The translations under genes and the position numbers were made by a program. From Candidatus Dormiibacterota bacterium (lineage in GTDB: Bacteria; Chloroflexota; Dormibacteria; Dormibacterales; Dormibacteraceae): a DNA stretch of 30,298 nt. The stretch spans positions 1 to 30,298 of the forward strand of contig CATPBF010000061.1 of NCBI GenBank assembly GCA_955652585.1. The letters run 5' to 3'. The notes beneath the pieces were generated by a model, which saw only the letters and a program-made list of their open reading frames with translations, had not been told where the DNA came from and did not search any database. Positions 14,415-22,516 of the stretch are shown here, piece by piece. The stretch's first letter is position 1; each line of letters opens with the position of its first letter.

Positions 14415-15410
14415 GTGATCAGCCTCGCCATGGTGGCCCCGCTGGCAGCGGCGGGCGTGTTCGGACTCGTCTCCGGCTTCAACGACGGCGGCAACCTCGT
14501 GGCGTCCTTCACGTCCGGACGTCTCATCAGCCCACGAGTCGCAGCTGCGCTGCTTCTGTTCAGCGTCGCGGGCCCTCTGGTGATTGGCACCGCGGTGGCG
14601 CAAACGATGGGCACGAACGTGATCGATCTCCGCAGCCAGGGAGAGCTCGACTACGTCCTCATCACCCTGTCCTCCGTAAGCGTGGTCCTGCTCTCGTGGC
14701 GAATTGGCATACCGACGAGCATGACCCTGGCTCTCGTCGGTGCAATGCTGGGTTGGGTGGCGGCCGGGGGCGAGCTGGCCCTCATCCACTGGCGCGGCGT
14801 GGCACGGATCTTGCTCGGGATTCCGATCTCGGTCCTGGGCGGTGGGCTGCTCGCGCTCGTGCTGTACGTGGGAGTCCGCCGTTTCCTGGGCGGCCGGTCT
14901 CATGCATCGATCCTCGAGCTGGCGCGATTCCAGTTCGCAACAGCGGGTATCCAGGCTTTCGCGTACGGCGCCAACGACATGGAGAAGACAGTGGGTCTCA
15001 TCGCAGTCGGCATGTCCTTTCCGAATCACGGCCAACCGGTCGTGTTCACTGGACTGACGCCTATCATTGGCGCATTCATCCTGTTCTTCGTCGGCGCAAT
15101 TTTTGGAGGATCGCGGGTCGCTCGCCGCATCGGGTCTGGGGTGCTCAAGGTGCGCCCGATGCAAGCGCTCGCCCAACAGCTGGCGTCCGGCGGTGTGGTA
15201 TCGGTGCTGGCGATCGCTGGAGCTCCGGTGAGCATGACTCAGACGATTGACGGCGGTTTGGTCGGAGTCGGCGCCGCGCAGCGCGCCTCTTCGATACGCT
15301 GGGGAATAGTCAGGGAAATAGTTGGCAGCTGGCTGTTGACACTACCGCTGGCGGTGGTTGTCGCCGCGCTGTTGCACCTGGTCCTGCGTCTGTTCTCGGT
15401 CGCGCCATGA
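14415..15410 (+). CDS. PiT-family inorganic phosphate permease
   Basis: A 331-residue membrane protein with two halves that each carry the PiT signature: GFNDGGN near the N-terminus and GANDMEKTVGLI in the middle. Around eight to ten hydrophobic segments alternate with short loops. PiT proteins transport phosphate with protons or cations. GTG 14415 is chosen because it starts just inside the upstream near-copy tail; ATG 14430 is an alternative without a better ribosome site. The end overlaps the DUF47 gene by ATGA, a standard pairing. Its position after fhs may reflect a shared transcript with no direct metabolic link. Confidence 0.9.
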   Translation: MISLAMVAPLAAAGVFGLVSGFNDGGNLVASFTSGRLISPRVAAALLLFSVAGPLVIGTAVAQTMGTNVIDLRSQGELDYVLITLSSVSVVLLSWRIGIPTSMTLALVGAMLGWVAAGGELALIHWRGVARILLGIPISVLGGGLLALVLYVGVRRFLGGRSHASILELARFQFATAGIQAFAYGANDMEKTVGLIAVGMSFPNHGQPVVFTGLTPIIGAFILFFVGAIFGGSRVARRIGSGVLKVRPMQALAQQLASGGVVSVLAIAGAPVSMTQTIDGGLVGVGAAQRASSIRWGIVREIVGSWLLTLPLAVVVAALLHLVLRLFSVAP

Positions 15411-16042
15411 GCTTCGGCCGCTCGATTCGCGCCCTCACGAGGTCGAACGACCGCCGGTTCATCGAGCTGCTCACGGATCAAGCTGACCTGACCGTCCGCG
15501 CCCTACAGGTCGTAGAGAAGTTCGGCCGGGAACCGAGTGGCAACGACGAGCTTGTCGACGAGGTGAAGGGAATCGAGCGCGAGGGCGATGCGAAGAGGCG
15601 GATCCTGATCGACGAGCTGGCGCACACGTACGCGACACCATTTGACCGCGAGGATCTATTCGCTCTGTCGCGCGCGATCGACGACATCCTTGACGCCGCC
15701 AACGAAACTGCCGTCGAGCTCGCGATTTACAAGATCGACCCACCGGAAGGGCTCAACGAGATGGCCAAGGTGCTGGTGGAGGGAGCTACGCACATCCGAT
15801 CGGCGGTGGGAGAGCTGCTTGCCCACCCCGGCGTCGCTTCGGAGCATGCAGTTCGCGCCAAGCGATCCGAGAATCGGATCGACGGCCTGTACCACCAGGC
15901 GGTCGGCCGGCTTTTCGACAGCGGGCTCGAGGTGAGCCTGATTCTCAAATCACGCGAGCTGTACCGTCACCTGAAGAACTCAGCCGATCGCATCGACCGC
16001 GCCGCCGACGACATCTCGGTGATCGTCATCAAGCGGAGTTAG
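15407..16042 (+). CDS. DUF47 / PhoU-like phosphate transport accessory protein
   Basis: A 211-residue all-helical protein of the TIGR00153/DUF47 family: FIELLTDQADLTVRALQVV, an EREGDAKRRILIDEL block with the acidic metal-binding pattern, FDREDLFALSRAIDDILDAANE, and a C-terminal LKNSADRIDRAADDI repeat of the same motif. PhoU relatives bind metal clusters through such E/D-rich repeats and regulate phosphate transport. The ATG overlaps the PiT stop, so the two are co-translated; DUF47 proteins are thought to gate the PiT permease. Confidence 0.92.
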   Translation: MSFGRSIRALTRSNDRRFIELLTDQADLTVRALQVVEKFGREPSGNDELVDEVKGIEREGDAKRRILIDELAHTYATPFDREDLFALSRAIDDILDAANETAVELAIYKIDPPEGLNEMAKVLVEGATHIRSAVGELLAHPGVASEHAVRAKRSENRIDGLYHQAVGRLFDSGLEVSLILKSRELYRHLKNSADRIDRAADDISVIVIKRS

Positions 16043-16078
16043 CAGTAACCGTCGACACCGGAGGCCGTTACCCATGTG

Positions 16079-17275
16079 ATGCGAATCGCATGCGTATTTG
16101 CGCTGGCTTTATTGGTCGCCGGCTGCGACCAGCCTCGAGCGTCATCGACTGCCTCGCCCGCCAGCCCGCTGGCGAGCGCAGTAACCAGCGATTCATCGTC
16201 GGGAACCTGGGCGGTCATGGTGCATCGGGCGGGCGAGGGCGAACCGTACTTCGTGGAACTGGTTGGCCGAGACGGGCGCCGTGGCGCCTGGGCGCAGCCG
16301 GTGACGCGATCGGCAAAGATCTTCTACTTCCCACCCACGGCCTGCCCACCTGGCGCCATGTGCACCAGCGCGGAAACCGCCAACTACAGGCTTCCCGAGA
16401 CGAGCATCTCCAACACCCACGTTTACTTCCTCGACGCCGACACCGTGATCAGGTCACTGGCGGTCGACGGCACGGTGACTGTCGTCAAGACAATTCATGC
16501 GCCGCCCAACAGCCAGGTCGCGTTTTCGGTCAGCCCAGACGACCAAAGGATCGCGATCTCGATCATCACGCTGGCCACCACTCAGTCCTCCGAACCTGTG
16601 GACGTGAACATGTACGTCGAAGACCTGACCGGGCAAACGAACCGGGTCAGTGTTTACTCATCGAAAACGATTGCGAAGTGGCCGATCGGATGGCACGCGG
16701 GAAACCTGGTAGTGGCCGTTGGATCGCGCGACATCGGGACGTACGACAACGCGTACGCCGCCACCGGCTACCAGGTCATCGACCGCGCGACCGGCGACCC
16801 GCTGGCAAGCTTGGACTGCGCTCGCGGCCTGCTCGTCGCCGCAGGCAGTGCTTGCGCGAGCGGATTCTGTGCAGGCCAATTGAACTGCGGCGCCGGCGTG
16901 CTGGGCAGGCAGGGCTGGGACGGGACCAAGACGACGTTCAGCCTTCCGAGCTCGCCGCCGAGGATCTTTGCGCCATTCGCCACGGGTGTCGAGTTGGCGC
17001 CCGACGGCTCTACGGTCGCCGCCCAGGTCTTCTCGGACCCGCAGTTCTCCTCTTACCAAACCATGCTGGTTCAAGACGGGAAATCGACATTGATAGCGCC
17101 AGGCTTCGCGCCTGTCGGGTGGCTAGACAATGGCCACCTGATCCTCATCTCTCCGGACCAGATGGTGATCATGGACCTCGGAGCGAACACGGTCACCCCG
17201 GTGAGCAACCTGGAGCTCATCCGGGGTCAGGGCTGGCCGGAGGTCGTCGGCACGCTGCCGGCGAACCTGGGCTAG
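16079..17275 (+). CDS. Lipoprotein with beta-propeller-like repeats, function unknown
   Basis: A 398-residue exported lipoprotein. The signal helix ends in lipobox VAGC (Cys16), followed by a Ser/Ala/Pro-rich linker. The mature region has repeated beta-strand units (VYFLDADTVIRSLAVDG, FSVSPDDQRIAISI, VELAPDGSTVAAQVF, GWLDNGHLILISPDQMVIMDL) of the kind seen in TolB/WD40-like propellers, and pairs of cysteines that may form disulfides (CPPGAMC, CASGFCAGQLNC). No enzyme motif is visible. A GTG one codon upstream is an alternative start, and an overlapping ATGTGATG gives a start-stop pair in front of it. It shares CTAG with the convergent kinase-like gene at its end. Confidence 0.75.
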   Translation: MRIACVFALALLVAGCDQPRASSTASPASPLASAVTSDSSSGTWAVMVHRAGEGEPYFVELVGRDGRRGAWAQPVTRSAKIFYFPPTACPPGAMCTSAETANYRLPETSISNTHVYFLDADTVIRSLAVDGTVTVVKTIHAPPNSQVAFSVSPDDQRIAISIITLATTQSSEPVDVNMYVEDLTGQTNRVSVYSSKTIAKWPIGWHAGNLVVAVGSRDIGTYDNAYAATGYQVIDRATGDPLASLDCARGLLVAAGSACASGFCAGQLNCGAGVLGRQGWDGTKTTFSLPSSPPRIFAPFATGVELAPDGSTVAAQVFSDPQFSSYQTMLVQDGKSTLIAPGFAPVGWLDNGHLILISPDQMVIMDLGANTVTPVSNLELIRGQGWPEVVGTLPANLG

Positions 17276-18171
17276 CTGTTCGCGTGCTGGATCCAACGGC
17301 GAAACTGTCGCGACTCCATCGCTTCGACCGCTCTCGTCCATCGCGACGTGTAGTAGCCCTTGAAGTCGTAGTCGATCGCGGAGATTTTGGCCTGGATGGC
17401 GCCCCACAGTGTCCAGCCCACGTCTGACATCAACGCGAACAGATTCATGCGCGCGAGCTGCTGCGCGTCGGTCTTTCCGAAATACGCCTCGCAAAGGGCG
17501 GCCCTGAGCTCGTCATCGAACTCGGCCTCTTGCGCGGTGTTGCCGAGGTCGAAGCAGGGGTCGTTGTTGCCACTGAGCTCGTAGTCGACGATCCGTAGCG
17601 CGGCGCCGTCGTCGATGAAGTTCTCGCACAGCAGGTCGTTGTGGCAGGGCACCGAGGGCAGCGACCCGGCCGCCACAGCGCGTTCGATCTCCGCGACCGT
17701 GGGCAGGCGGTCGCGATAGTCGGGCGGAATTGTGACGTGGTGCGCTTCGACGATGGCGAGGTAGTTCTCGATGAGCCGAAACATGTTGAAGTCCTGGAGG
17801 AAACTCGGTGCAGAATGCAGACGGCGAAATGAGGCGGCCATGCGCTTGGCCATCTCCACCGACTGCAACGACCTGGCCGACATGGTTGGCCCATCGATGA
17901 ACTCCAGAACCATGACGTCGAGGTCCGGAATCACCTCCAGCACCCGCGGCCCGATCCCCGTCGTCGCCGCCGCCCTGGTGTTGTGGACCTCGTTGGCGCG
18001 ATCGATCGCCAGCAGCTCGGTGGACTGCCCCGGCACGCGGACCACGAAGCGCATGCCGGCAGTCGCGACCAGGTAGTTCTCGTTGGTGAGGCCGCCGGAG
18101 AGCGGCGATACCTGCACGTTCTCGCCCTTCCAGAGCGAGACGCGCGCGACCGCCTCGTCAGCCCTTGACAT
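17272..18171 (-). CDS. Choline/ethanolamine-kinase-like phosphotransferase (LicA/APH superfamily)
   Basis: A 300-aa class protein of the aminoglycoside/choline phosphotransferase fold. The ATP loop is SGGLTNENYLV (26-36). The catalytic block is CHNDLLCENFI with Asp179 and Asn184, and the metal-binding block is IVDYELSGNNDPCFDLGN with Asp196, Glu198 and Asp208. The HNDL...N and VDYExxGxNDPxFDLG pattern is that of LicA-type choline and ethanolamine kinases, not antibiotic kinases. ATG 18171 overlaps the upstream gene by 14 bases; an earlier ATG at 18192 is possible. As last gene of the demethylation operon, it supports a choline- or betaine-related substrate, though kinase specificity is inferred. 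Confidence 0.87.
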   Translation of the reverse strand: MSRADEAVARVSLWKGENVQVSPLSGGLTNENYLVATAGMRFVVRVPGQSTELLAIDRANEVHNTRAAATTGIGPRVLEVIPDLDVMVLEFIDGPTMSARSLQSVEMAKRMAASFRRLHSAPSFLQDFNMFRLIENYLAIVEAHHVTIPPDYRDRLPTVAEIERAVAAGSLPSVPCHNDLLCENFIDDGAALRIVDYELSGNNDPCFDLGNTAQEAEFDDELRAALCEAYFGKTDAQQLARMNLFALMSDVGWTLWGAIQAKISAIDYDFKGYYTSRWTRAVEAMESRQFRRWIQHANS

Positions 18172-20581
18172 GCTCACGCTGGACCACGGCATCTGTGGTG
18201 ACCGCGGCCGGGACCATGCTCCCGAAGACCTCGACCTCGACGCTGCCGCCAGGCTTGAGATCGATCGGCAGGTATGAAAAAGCCAGATTGCGGCGGACCG
18301 TAAAGCCGTATCCGCAGCTGCGCAGCCGGCCGATCACATGGCCGTCCCGATGCACTGCCTCGCCACCGTAGATGGGCACGTAGTCCTCAGCGCCCACAAC
18401 CAGCGTTCGCAGGCGCCGCTTGATCCCCGCGTCGCGCACGGCCACAAGCTTCTCGCGGCCGTTGAATGCGGGCTTCTCGAAGTGGACGCAGAAGCCCAGG
18501 CCGGCCTCGAGCGGGTTGTCGAGCAAGGTCAGGTCGGTGCCGTAATAGCGGTAGCCCTTCTCCATCCGGAGCGAGTCGAGGACGCGGTAGCCTCCCGGTC
18601 GGACGCCCGACGTGCGCCCGGCGTGCATCAGCCGGTCCCACACCTGCCCGGCCCAGGCGGGGCCGAGGTAAAGCTCCCACCCAAGCTCGCCCACGTAGGT
18701 GACGCGCTGGGCCAGCGCGGTCGCACCACCGATGCGCAGCGTCCGCGCATGCATGAAGGGAAAGCCTTCATCCGAGACGTCGGAGTCGGTCACGCGCGCG
18801 AGGATGTCGCGCGCGAGCGGGCCCCACATTCCAATCACCGAGAAATCCTCGGTCGACTCCCGGAGCTCGACCGGCGGGTCGCCATCTCGAACCTGCAGCC
18901 GCAGCCAGCCCATGTCGGTGTTCACGTAGCCGGCGCCGGTCACGACGCGGAAGTGCTCCTCACCGAGCCTGGTGATGGTGACATCGGCGGCGATGCCGCC
19001 GTCCGTCTCCAGCAGCTGCGTATAGACGACGCTGCCGACAGGCCGGTCGATGAGGTTGCCGGCGACGCGCTCCAGCAGCGGCAGCGCGCCCGCACCGCTC
19101 ACGTCGATCTTTCCAAACGACGTCATGTCGATGATCCCGGCGCGTTCGCGGAAAGCGGCGTGCTCCTCCGCCAGCACGTCGAAGTACGGCGGGCGCGTCC
19201 AGCCAAAACGGCGCTGGTCGGCGCCGGCGCGCCGCCACGGCAGGGTCGGGTCGTAGTAATCGACCCGTTCCCAGCCGTGCTTGGCACCGAAGACAGCGCC
19301 GAGGTCCTGCATGCGGGTGTGCAGCGCGCTGGTCCGGCGCGGTCGGCCCCACTCATCCGAATCGAATGGATAACGCAGGAAGTAGTAGTAGCGGTAGGCC
19401 TCGCGCGCGAGTTCCGCCGCATAGCGCTGGTCGCGATGCACGGGACCGAAGCGCCAGCAGCGATAAGGATGAAGGTCGAGCTCGGTCTCGCCGCCGGTGA
19501 CCCACTCCGCCAGCGCCCGCCCAATGCCGCCGGCGCCCCCGAATCCGTTGAGTGAGAGCCCGGCCGCGAGGTACAGACCGCGCACGCCGGGCACCGGGCC
19601 GAGCAGCGGATTGGCGTCAGGCGTCATCGCGTCGGGGTGGCAGACGAGCTTGACGATCCCGGCGTCACCCAGGAACGGGAACCGGCGCGCGGCCCCGCGG
19701 AGAAGCGGCTCGAAGCGCGCTTGGTCGGGAGGCAGAGAGGTCCCGGAGTGATTCCAGGGCACGCCGTCGATCCAGCGCGCGACCGGGTCGGCCTCGTAGC
19801 CGCCCAGGATCACGCCCTCAGCCTCCGATTTGCCATACACGAGGTTGTCGGGGTCGCGGAAGCAGGGCATGTCGTTGGGCAGCTCGTGGCCTGGGACCGC
19901 GCGCAGGGCCGCGTGCTGGTGGTCGACCGGCGTCGACACCAACTGCGCGCCCGCCATGGCGGCGATCTGGGGCGCCCAGATCCCAGCCGCTACCACCACG
20001 ACCTCGGTCTCGATCCTCCCGGTCTCGGTGACGACCGCCGAGATCGAGCCTCGGTTCGACAGCTCGAGGCCCGTGACGCGCTCTCCCGTCGTGACCTGGG
20101 CGCCGAGCGCCCTTGCGGCGCGGGCGAGCGCATGCGTGGCGGTGTGCGGATCGAGGTGCCCATCGCCGGGCACCCAGACAGCTCCGTAAAGCGATCGGGT
20201 GGTGATCGCCGGCATCAGCCTCGCTGCCTCGTCGGCCGAAATCAGCTCGACATCGAGACCGATCCCACGTGCGCGGCTAGCTGTGCGCTGCAGCTCCTTC
20301 AGCTGCTCTTGGCTCGATGCAAAACGCAGGCTGCCGACCGTCTCGAACACGTCCAGCTCGCGATACAGCTCGATGCTGTAGCGGCGGAAACGCATCATGG
20401 TCCGCGACGGGTTGAACTGGGTGACCAGCCCAGCCGCGTGGCACGTCGACCCGCTTGTAAGCTCGCCCTTCTCGACGAGGTGCACGTCGCGCACGCCGGC
20501 CTTGGCGAGGTGGTAGGCGACGCTGCAGCCGGTGATCCCGCCCCCGATGACGACGGCGCCGGCCTGTTTCGCGTTACTCAT
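18158..20581 (-). CDS. FAD-dependent oxidoreductase fused to GcvT domain (dimethylglycine/sarcosine dehydrogenase-like), copy 1
   Basis: An 807-residue two-domain enzyme. The N-terminal DAO-type FAD domain has the dinucleotide motif VIGGGITGCSVAYHLA (11-26) and GSTCHAAGL (44-52), whose His48 matches the covalent FAD site of dimethylglycine and sarcosine dehydrogenases. From about residue 430 it continues into a GcvT/aminomethyltransferase domain with GGIAADVTITRLG and a SLRMEKGYRYYGTDLT block close to mitochondrial DMGDH. The reaction would be oxidative N-demethylation with the methyl carbon transferred to THF and electrons to ETF. It overlaps the Fe-S protein gene upstream by 8 bases. The exact N-methyl substrate is not determined. 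Confidence 0.88.
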   Translation of the reverse strand: MSNAKQAGAVVIGGGITGCSVAYHLAKAGVRDVHLVEKGELTSGSTCHAAGLVTQFNPSRTMMRFRRYSIELYRELDVFETVGSLRFASSQEQLKELQRTASRARGIGLDVELISADEAARLMPAITTRSLYGAVWVPGDGHLDPHTATHALARAARALGAQVTTGERVTGLELSNRGSISAVVTETGRIETEVVVVAAGIWAPQIAAMAGAQLVSTPVDHQHAALRAVPGHELPNDMPCFRDPDNLVYGKSEAEGVILGGYEADPVARWIDGVPWNHSGTSLPPDQARFEPLLRGAARRFPFLGDAGIVKLVCHPDAMTPDANPLLGPVPGVRGLYLAAGLSLNGFGGAGGIGRALAEWVTGGETELDLHPYRCWRFGPVHRDQRYAAELAREAYRYYYFLRYPFDSDEWGRPRRTSALHTRMQDLGAVFGAKHGWERVDYYDPTLPWRRAGADQRRFGWTRPPYFDVLAEEHAAFRERAGIIDMTSFGKIDVSGAGALPLLERVAGNLIDRPVGSVVYTQLLETDGGIAADVTITRLGEEHFRVVTGAGYVNTDMGWLRLQVRDGDPPVELRESTEDFSVIGMWGPLARDILARVTDSDVSDEGFPFMHARTLRIGGATALAQRVTYVGELGWELYLGPAWAGQVWDRLMHAGRTSGVRPGGYRVLDSLRMEKGYRYYGTDLTLLDNPLEAGLGFCVHFEKPAFNGREKLVAVRDAGIKRRLRTLVVGAEDYVPIYGGEAVHRDGHVIGRLRSCGYGFTVRRNLAFSYLPIDLKPGGSVEVEVFGSMVPAAVTTDAVVQREHVKG

Positions 20582-21473
20582 CCGGGCCCGATGCCCTGGC
20601 GTTCCATGCCTTGCGGCGCTCCACCGCCTCCGACAGCAGCGTCGCGAGGTCGACTACTCTCAGGTTCGCCCCGGTCTCGCGCACTCCGTCGTCCAGCATC
20701 ACAGTGCAGAAGGGACACGCCACGGCCAGGGTCTGCGCGCCGGTCGCGGCCGCTTCGCGCACGCGCTCCTGGTTGATCGCACGGCCGCGACTCTCCTCCA
20801 TCCACATCCTCGCGCCGCCCGCGCCGCAGCAGAAGGTGCGCTTCCCGCTGCGAGCCATCTCGACCGGCCGCCCTGCCGCAGCTACGAGCTCGCGGGGCTC
20901 GGCGATGACGTCGTTGTGGCGGGCGAGGTAGCAGGAGTCGTGGTAGGTGATGGCTTTGTCTGCGGCCAGGGGCTTGATCTTGCCTTCGCGCACCAACTCG
21001 GCCAGGAATGCCGTGTGGTGCACGACCTCGTATCGGCCCCCGAAGTCGGGGTACTCGTTGGCGAGGGTGTTGAAGCAGTGCGGGCAAGTCGTCACGATCC
21101 GCTTCACACCTGACGAGTTCAGGGTCCCCACGTTCTGCCTTGCCTGCTGCTGGAACGTGTACTCGTCACCCATCCGCCGCGCCGGGTCGCCGGTGCACGA
21201 CTCGCGCGGCCCGAGGATCGCGAAGTCGACGCCAGCCTCTTTGAGCAGCTTCGCAGTCGAGATTGCACCCTTGCGGGCACGCTCGTCGTAAGCCGGCGCG
21301 CAGCCGACCCAGAACAGGACGTCGGGGGGCTCCTCCCCGGGCTGGAGCACATGGGCGCCGAGCCCGTCTGCCCAGTGCGCGCGATCCGCCTGAGGCTTGC
21401 CCCACGGGTTGGAGGCGCGATCGATGTCGCGCAGCATCGGCGCCGCCTCCGGCGGAAACCGCGACTCGACCAT
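20574..21473 (-). CDS. C-terminal part of the split Fe-S protein (two CCG domains)
   Basis: The downstream frame resumes the protein at RRNLVMVESRF; ATG 21473 is the first in-frame start. It contains two cysteine-rich CCG domains: VGCAPAYD, SCTGDPARRMGDEYTF and TCPHCFNTLANEYP in the first, and DSCYLARHND, FCCGAGGARMW and CPFCTVMLDD in the second. Each is the pattern that holds a non-cubane [4Fe-4S] cluster in HdrB-like and DgcB-like subunits. If translated separately it would lack its own [4Fe-4S] ferredoxin region and membrane anchor. No ribosome site stands out before 21473. Confidence 0.75.
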   Translation of the reverse strand: MVESRFPPEAAPMLRDIDRASNPWGKPQADRAHWADGLGAHVLQPGEEPPDVLFWVGCAPAYDERARKGAISTAKLLKEAGVDFAILGPRESCTGDPARRMGDEYTFQQQARQNVGTLNSSGVKRIVTTCPHCFNTLANEYPDFGGRYEVVHHTAFLAELVREGKIKPLAADKAITYHDSCYLARHNDVIAEPRELVAAAGRPVEMARSGKRTFCCGAGGARMWMEESRGRAINQERVREAAATGAQTLAVACPFCTVMLDDGVRETGANLRVVDLATLLSEAVERRKAWNARASGPDE

Positions 21474-22516
21474 GACCAGGTTGCGCCGCAGGTGACGCAG
21501 TCCCAGACCACGTTGTCCGTGACCGCGGTGGGAACCAGGGGCGGCAGCTGGGCCGCGGCGCCGCGTGCTGCCAGGGCCTTCGGCCCGTCCGCGAGAAGCT
21601 GGTCGCGCAGCGCCATGATCAGGAGCTTCGGCGAGAGCTCCTTGCCGGTGTTGAAGGCCGGACAGACGTCCTGGCAGCGGCCGCACTCGGTGCAGGACAT
21701 GGTGTCGACCATCTGCTTCCAGGTCAAGTCCGCGGCGGTGGCGGCCCCGTAGCGGACCTGATCATCGGGCGCCTCGAGATCGACCGGCTCCAATCGCCCG
21801 CGCTTCCTCGTCCGGCCGAAGAAGACGTTGACCGCGGCCAGAAAGATGTGCAGGTGCTTCGAGTAGGGAAGGTAGACGAGGAAGCTCAGGATGATCAGCA
21901 CGTGCGCCCAGACTGCGGCGCGCTCGAGATACGGCGTCCACGGTTGGTGCAGCGCCTGCGCGGGAAGGCTCGATATCGGCGCCCACGCGGCGGGATACTC
22001 GTTGAGCCCGAGCGCGATCCTGCTCGCGTGCCAGACGAACAACGAGATGACGATGCCGGCGATCAGGAGCAGGATCACATCCGCTTCACGCACGTGGCTG
22101 CCTGCGAATCGCTGCGGACGCTGCACCTTGCGGATCACGAATGCGGCGATCACGCCCGCCAACACGAGGAACGCGAAGATGGCCACGAGCAGCGCGTACC
22201 AGCCCTGCCGGCCGAGCCACGGCAGGGTGGCGTGCTGATCGACCGCGCCGATCATCGCGATGAAGATCGTCGGGAACAGCACGATGAAGCCCCAGAAGAT
22301 GGCCGCATGCATGAGGCCTGGTCCGAGCCGCTGTAGGAGCTTGCTCTGCCCGATCACGACCACCACCTCGGCCTGTGCGCGCGCGGGCAGATCGTCGAAT
22401 CGCGCCACCGGCTTGCCCATGCGGATGAGTCGATAGATGAGCAGCGCGCGCCGGCCGAAGAGGGTGCCCGCGACGATGAGCGCAATTGCCAGGGCAGCGG
22501 CGGCGATCGTGTTCAC
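21119..22516 (-). CDS. N-terminal part of the split Fe-S membrane protein
   Basis: This is the 5' reading frame of the disrupted gene. It starts at GTG 22516, overlapping the etfA stop (GTGA). Five hydrophobic helices are visible (NTIAAAALAIALIVAG, HAAIFWGFIVLFPTIF, YALLVAIFAFLVLAGVIAAF, VILLLIAGIVISLFVW, and VWAHVLIILSFLVYL), with histidines suited to haem b binding in the NarI-like fold. After the first [4Fe-4S] motif it reads ELSPKLLIMALRDQL and reaches the truncated second motif at about 21490. From there to 21119 the translation is Arg/Ser-rich nonsense from the wrong frame. Confidence 0.7.
   Translation of the reverse strand: MNTIAAAALAIALIVAGTLFGRRALLIYRLIRMGKPVARFDDLPARAQAEVVVVIGQSKLLQRLGPGLMHAAIFWGFIVLFPTIFIAMIGAVDQHATLPWLGRQGWYALLVAIFAFLVLAGVIAAFVIRKVQRPQRFAGSHVREADVILLLIAGIVISLFVWHASRIALGLNEYPAAWAPISSLPAQALHQPWTPYLERAAVWAHVLIILSFLVYLPYSKHLHIFLAAVNVFFGRTRKRGRLEPVDLEAPDDQVRYGAATAADLTWKQMVDTMSCTECGRCQDVCPAFNTGKELSPKLLIMALRDQLLADGPKALAARGAAAQLPPLVPTAVTDNVVWDCVTCGATWSWSSRGFRRRRRRCCATSIAPPTRGASLRRIARTGQTGSAPMCSSPGRSPPTSCSGSAARRLTTSVPARVQSRLRSCSKRLASTSRSSGRASRAPATRRGGWVTSTRSSSRQGRTWGP

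Larger units (their letters stand above)
20574..22516 (-). pseudogene. DgcB/ETF:menaquinone oxidoreductase-type membrane Fe-S protein, disrupted by out-of-frame deletion
   Basis: Together, two reading frames encode one recognisable protein: NarI-like membrane helices, a [4Fe-4S] motif CTECGRCQDVCP, the beginning of a second motif (WDCVTCGA), and two CCG domains. The frame changes at 21483-21492, where the second cluster motif should continue with C-xxx-CP and lead to an RRNLVMVESRF segment. About 20 residues are absent and the remainder is out of frame. The break lies at CCTGCGGCGC, a sequence that could occur both at the TCGA and LRR positions of an intact gene, so deletion between short direct repeats is likely. 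Related proteins pass electrons from ETF to quinone in dimethylglycine and fatty-acid oxidation. An assembly error is the main alternative. Confidence 0.8.

Noticed and set aside
17272..18171. Aminoglycoside resistance kinase
   Set aside because: The HNDL...N and ELSGNNDPCFDLG blocks fit LicA-type choline/ethanolamine kinases better, and the context is metabolic.
21119..22516. Programmed ribosomal frameshift in the Fe-S membrane protein
   Set aside because: A slip would restore the frame but not the roughly 20 missing residues with the second cluster's cysteines, so a deletion explains the data better.
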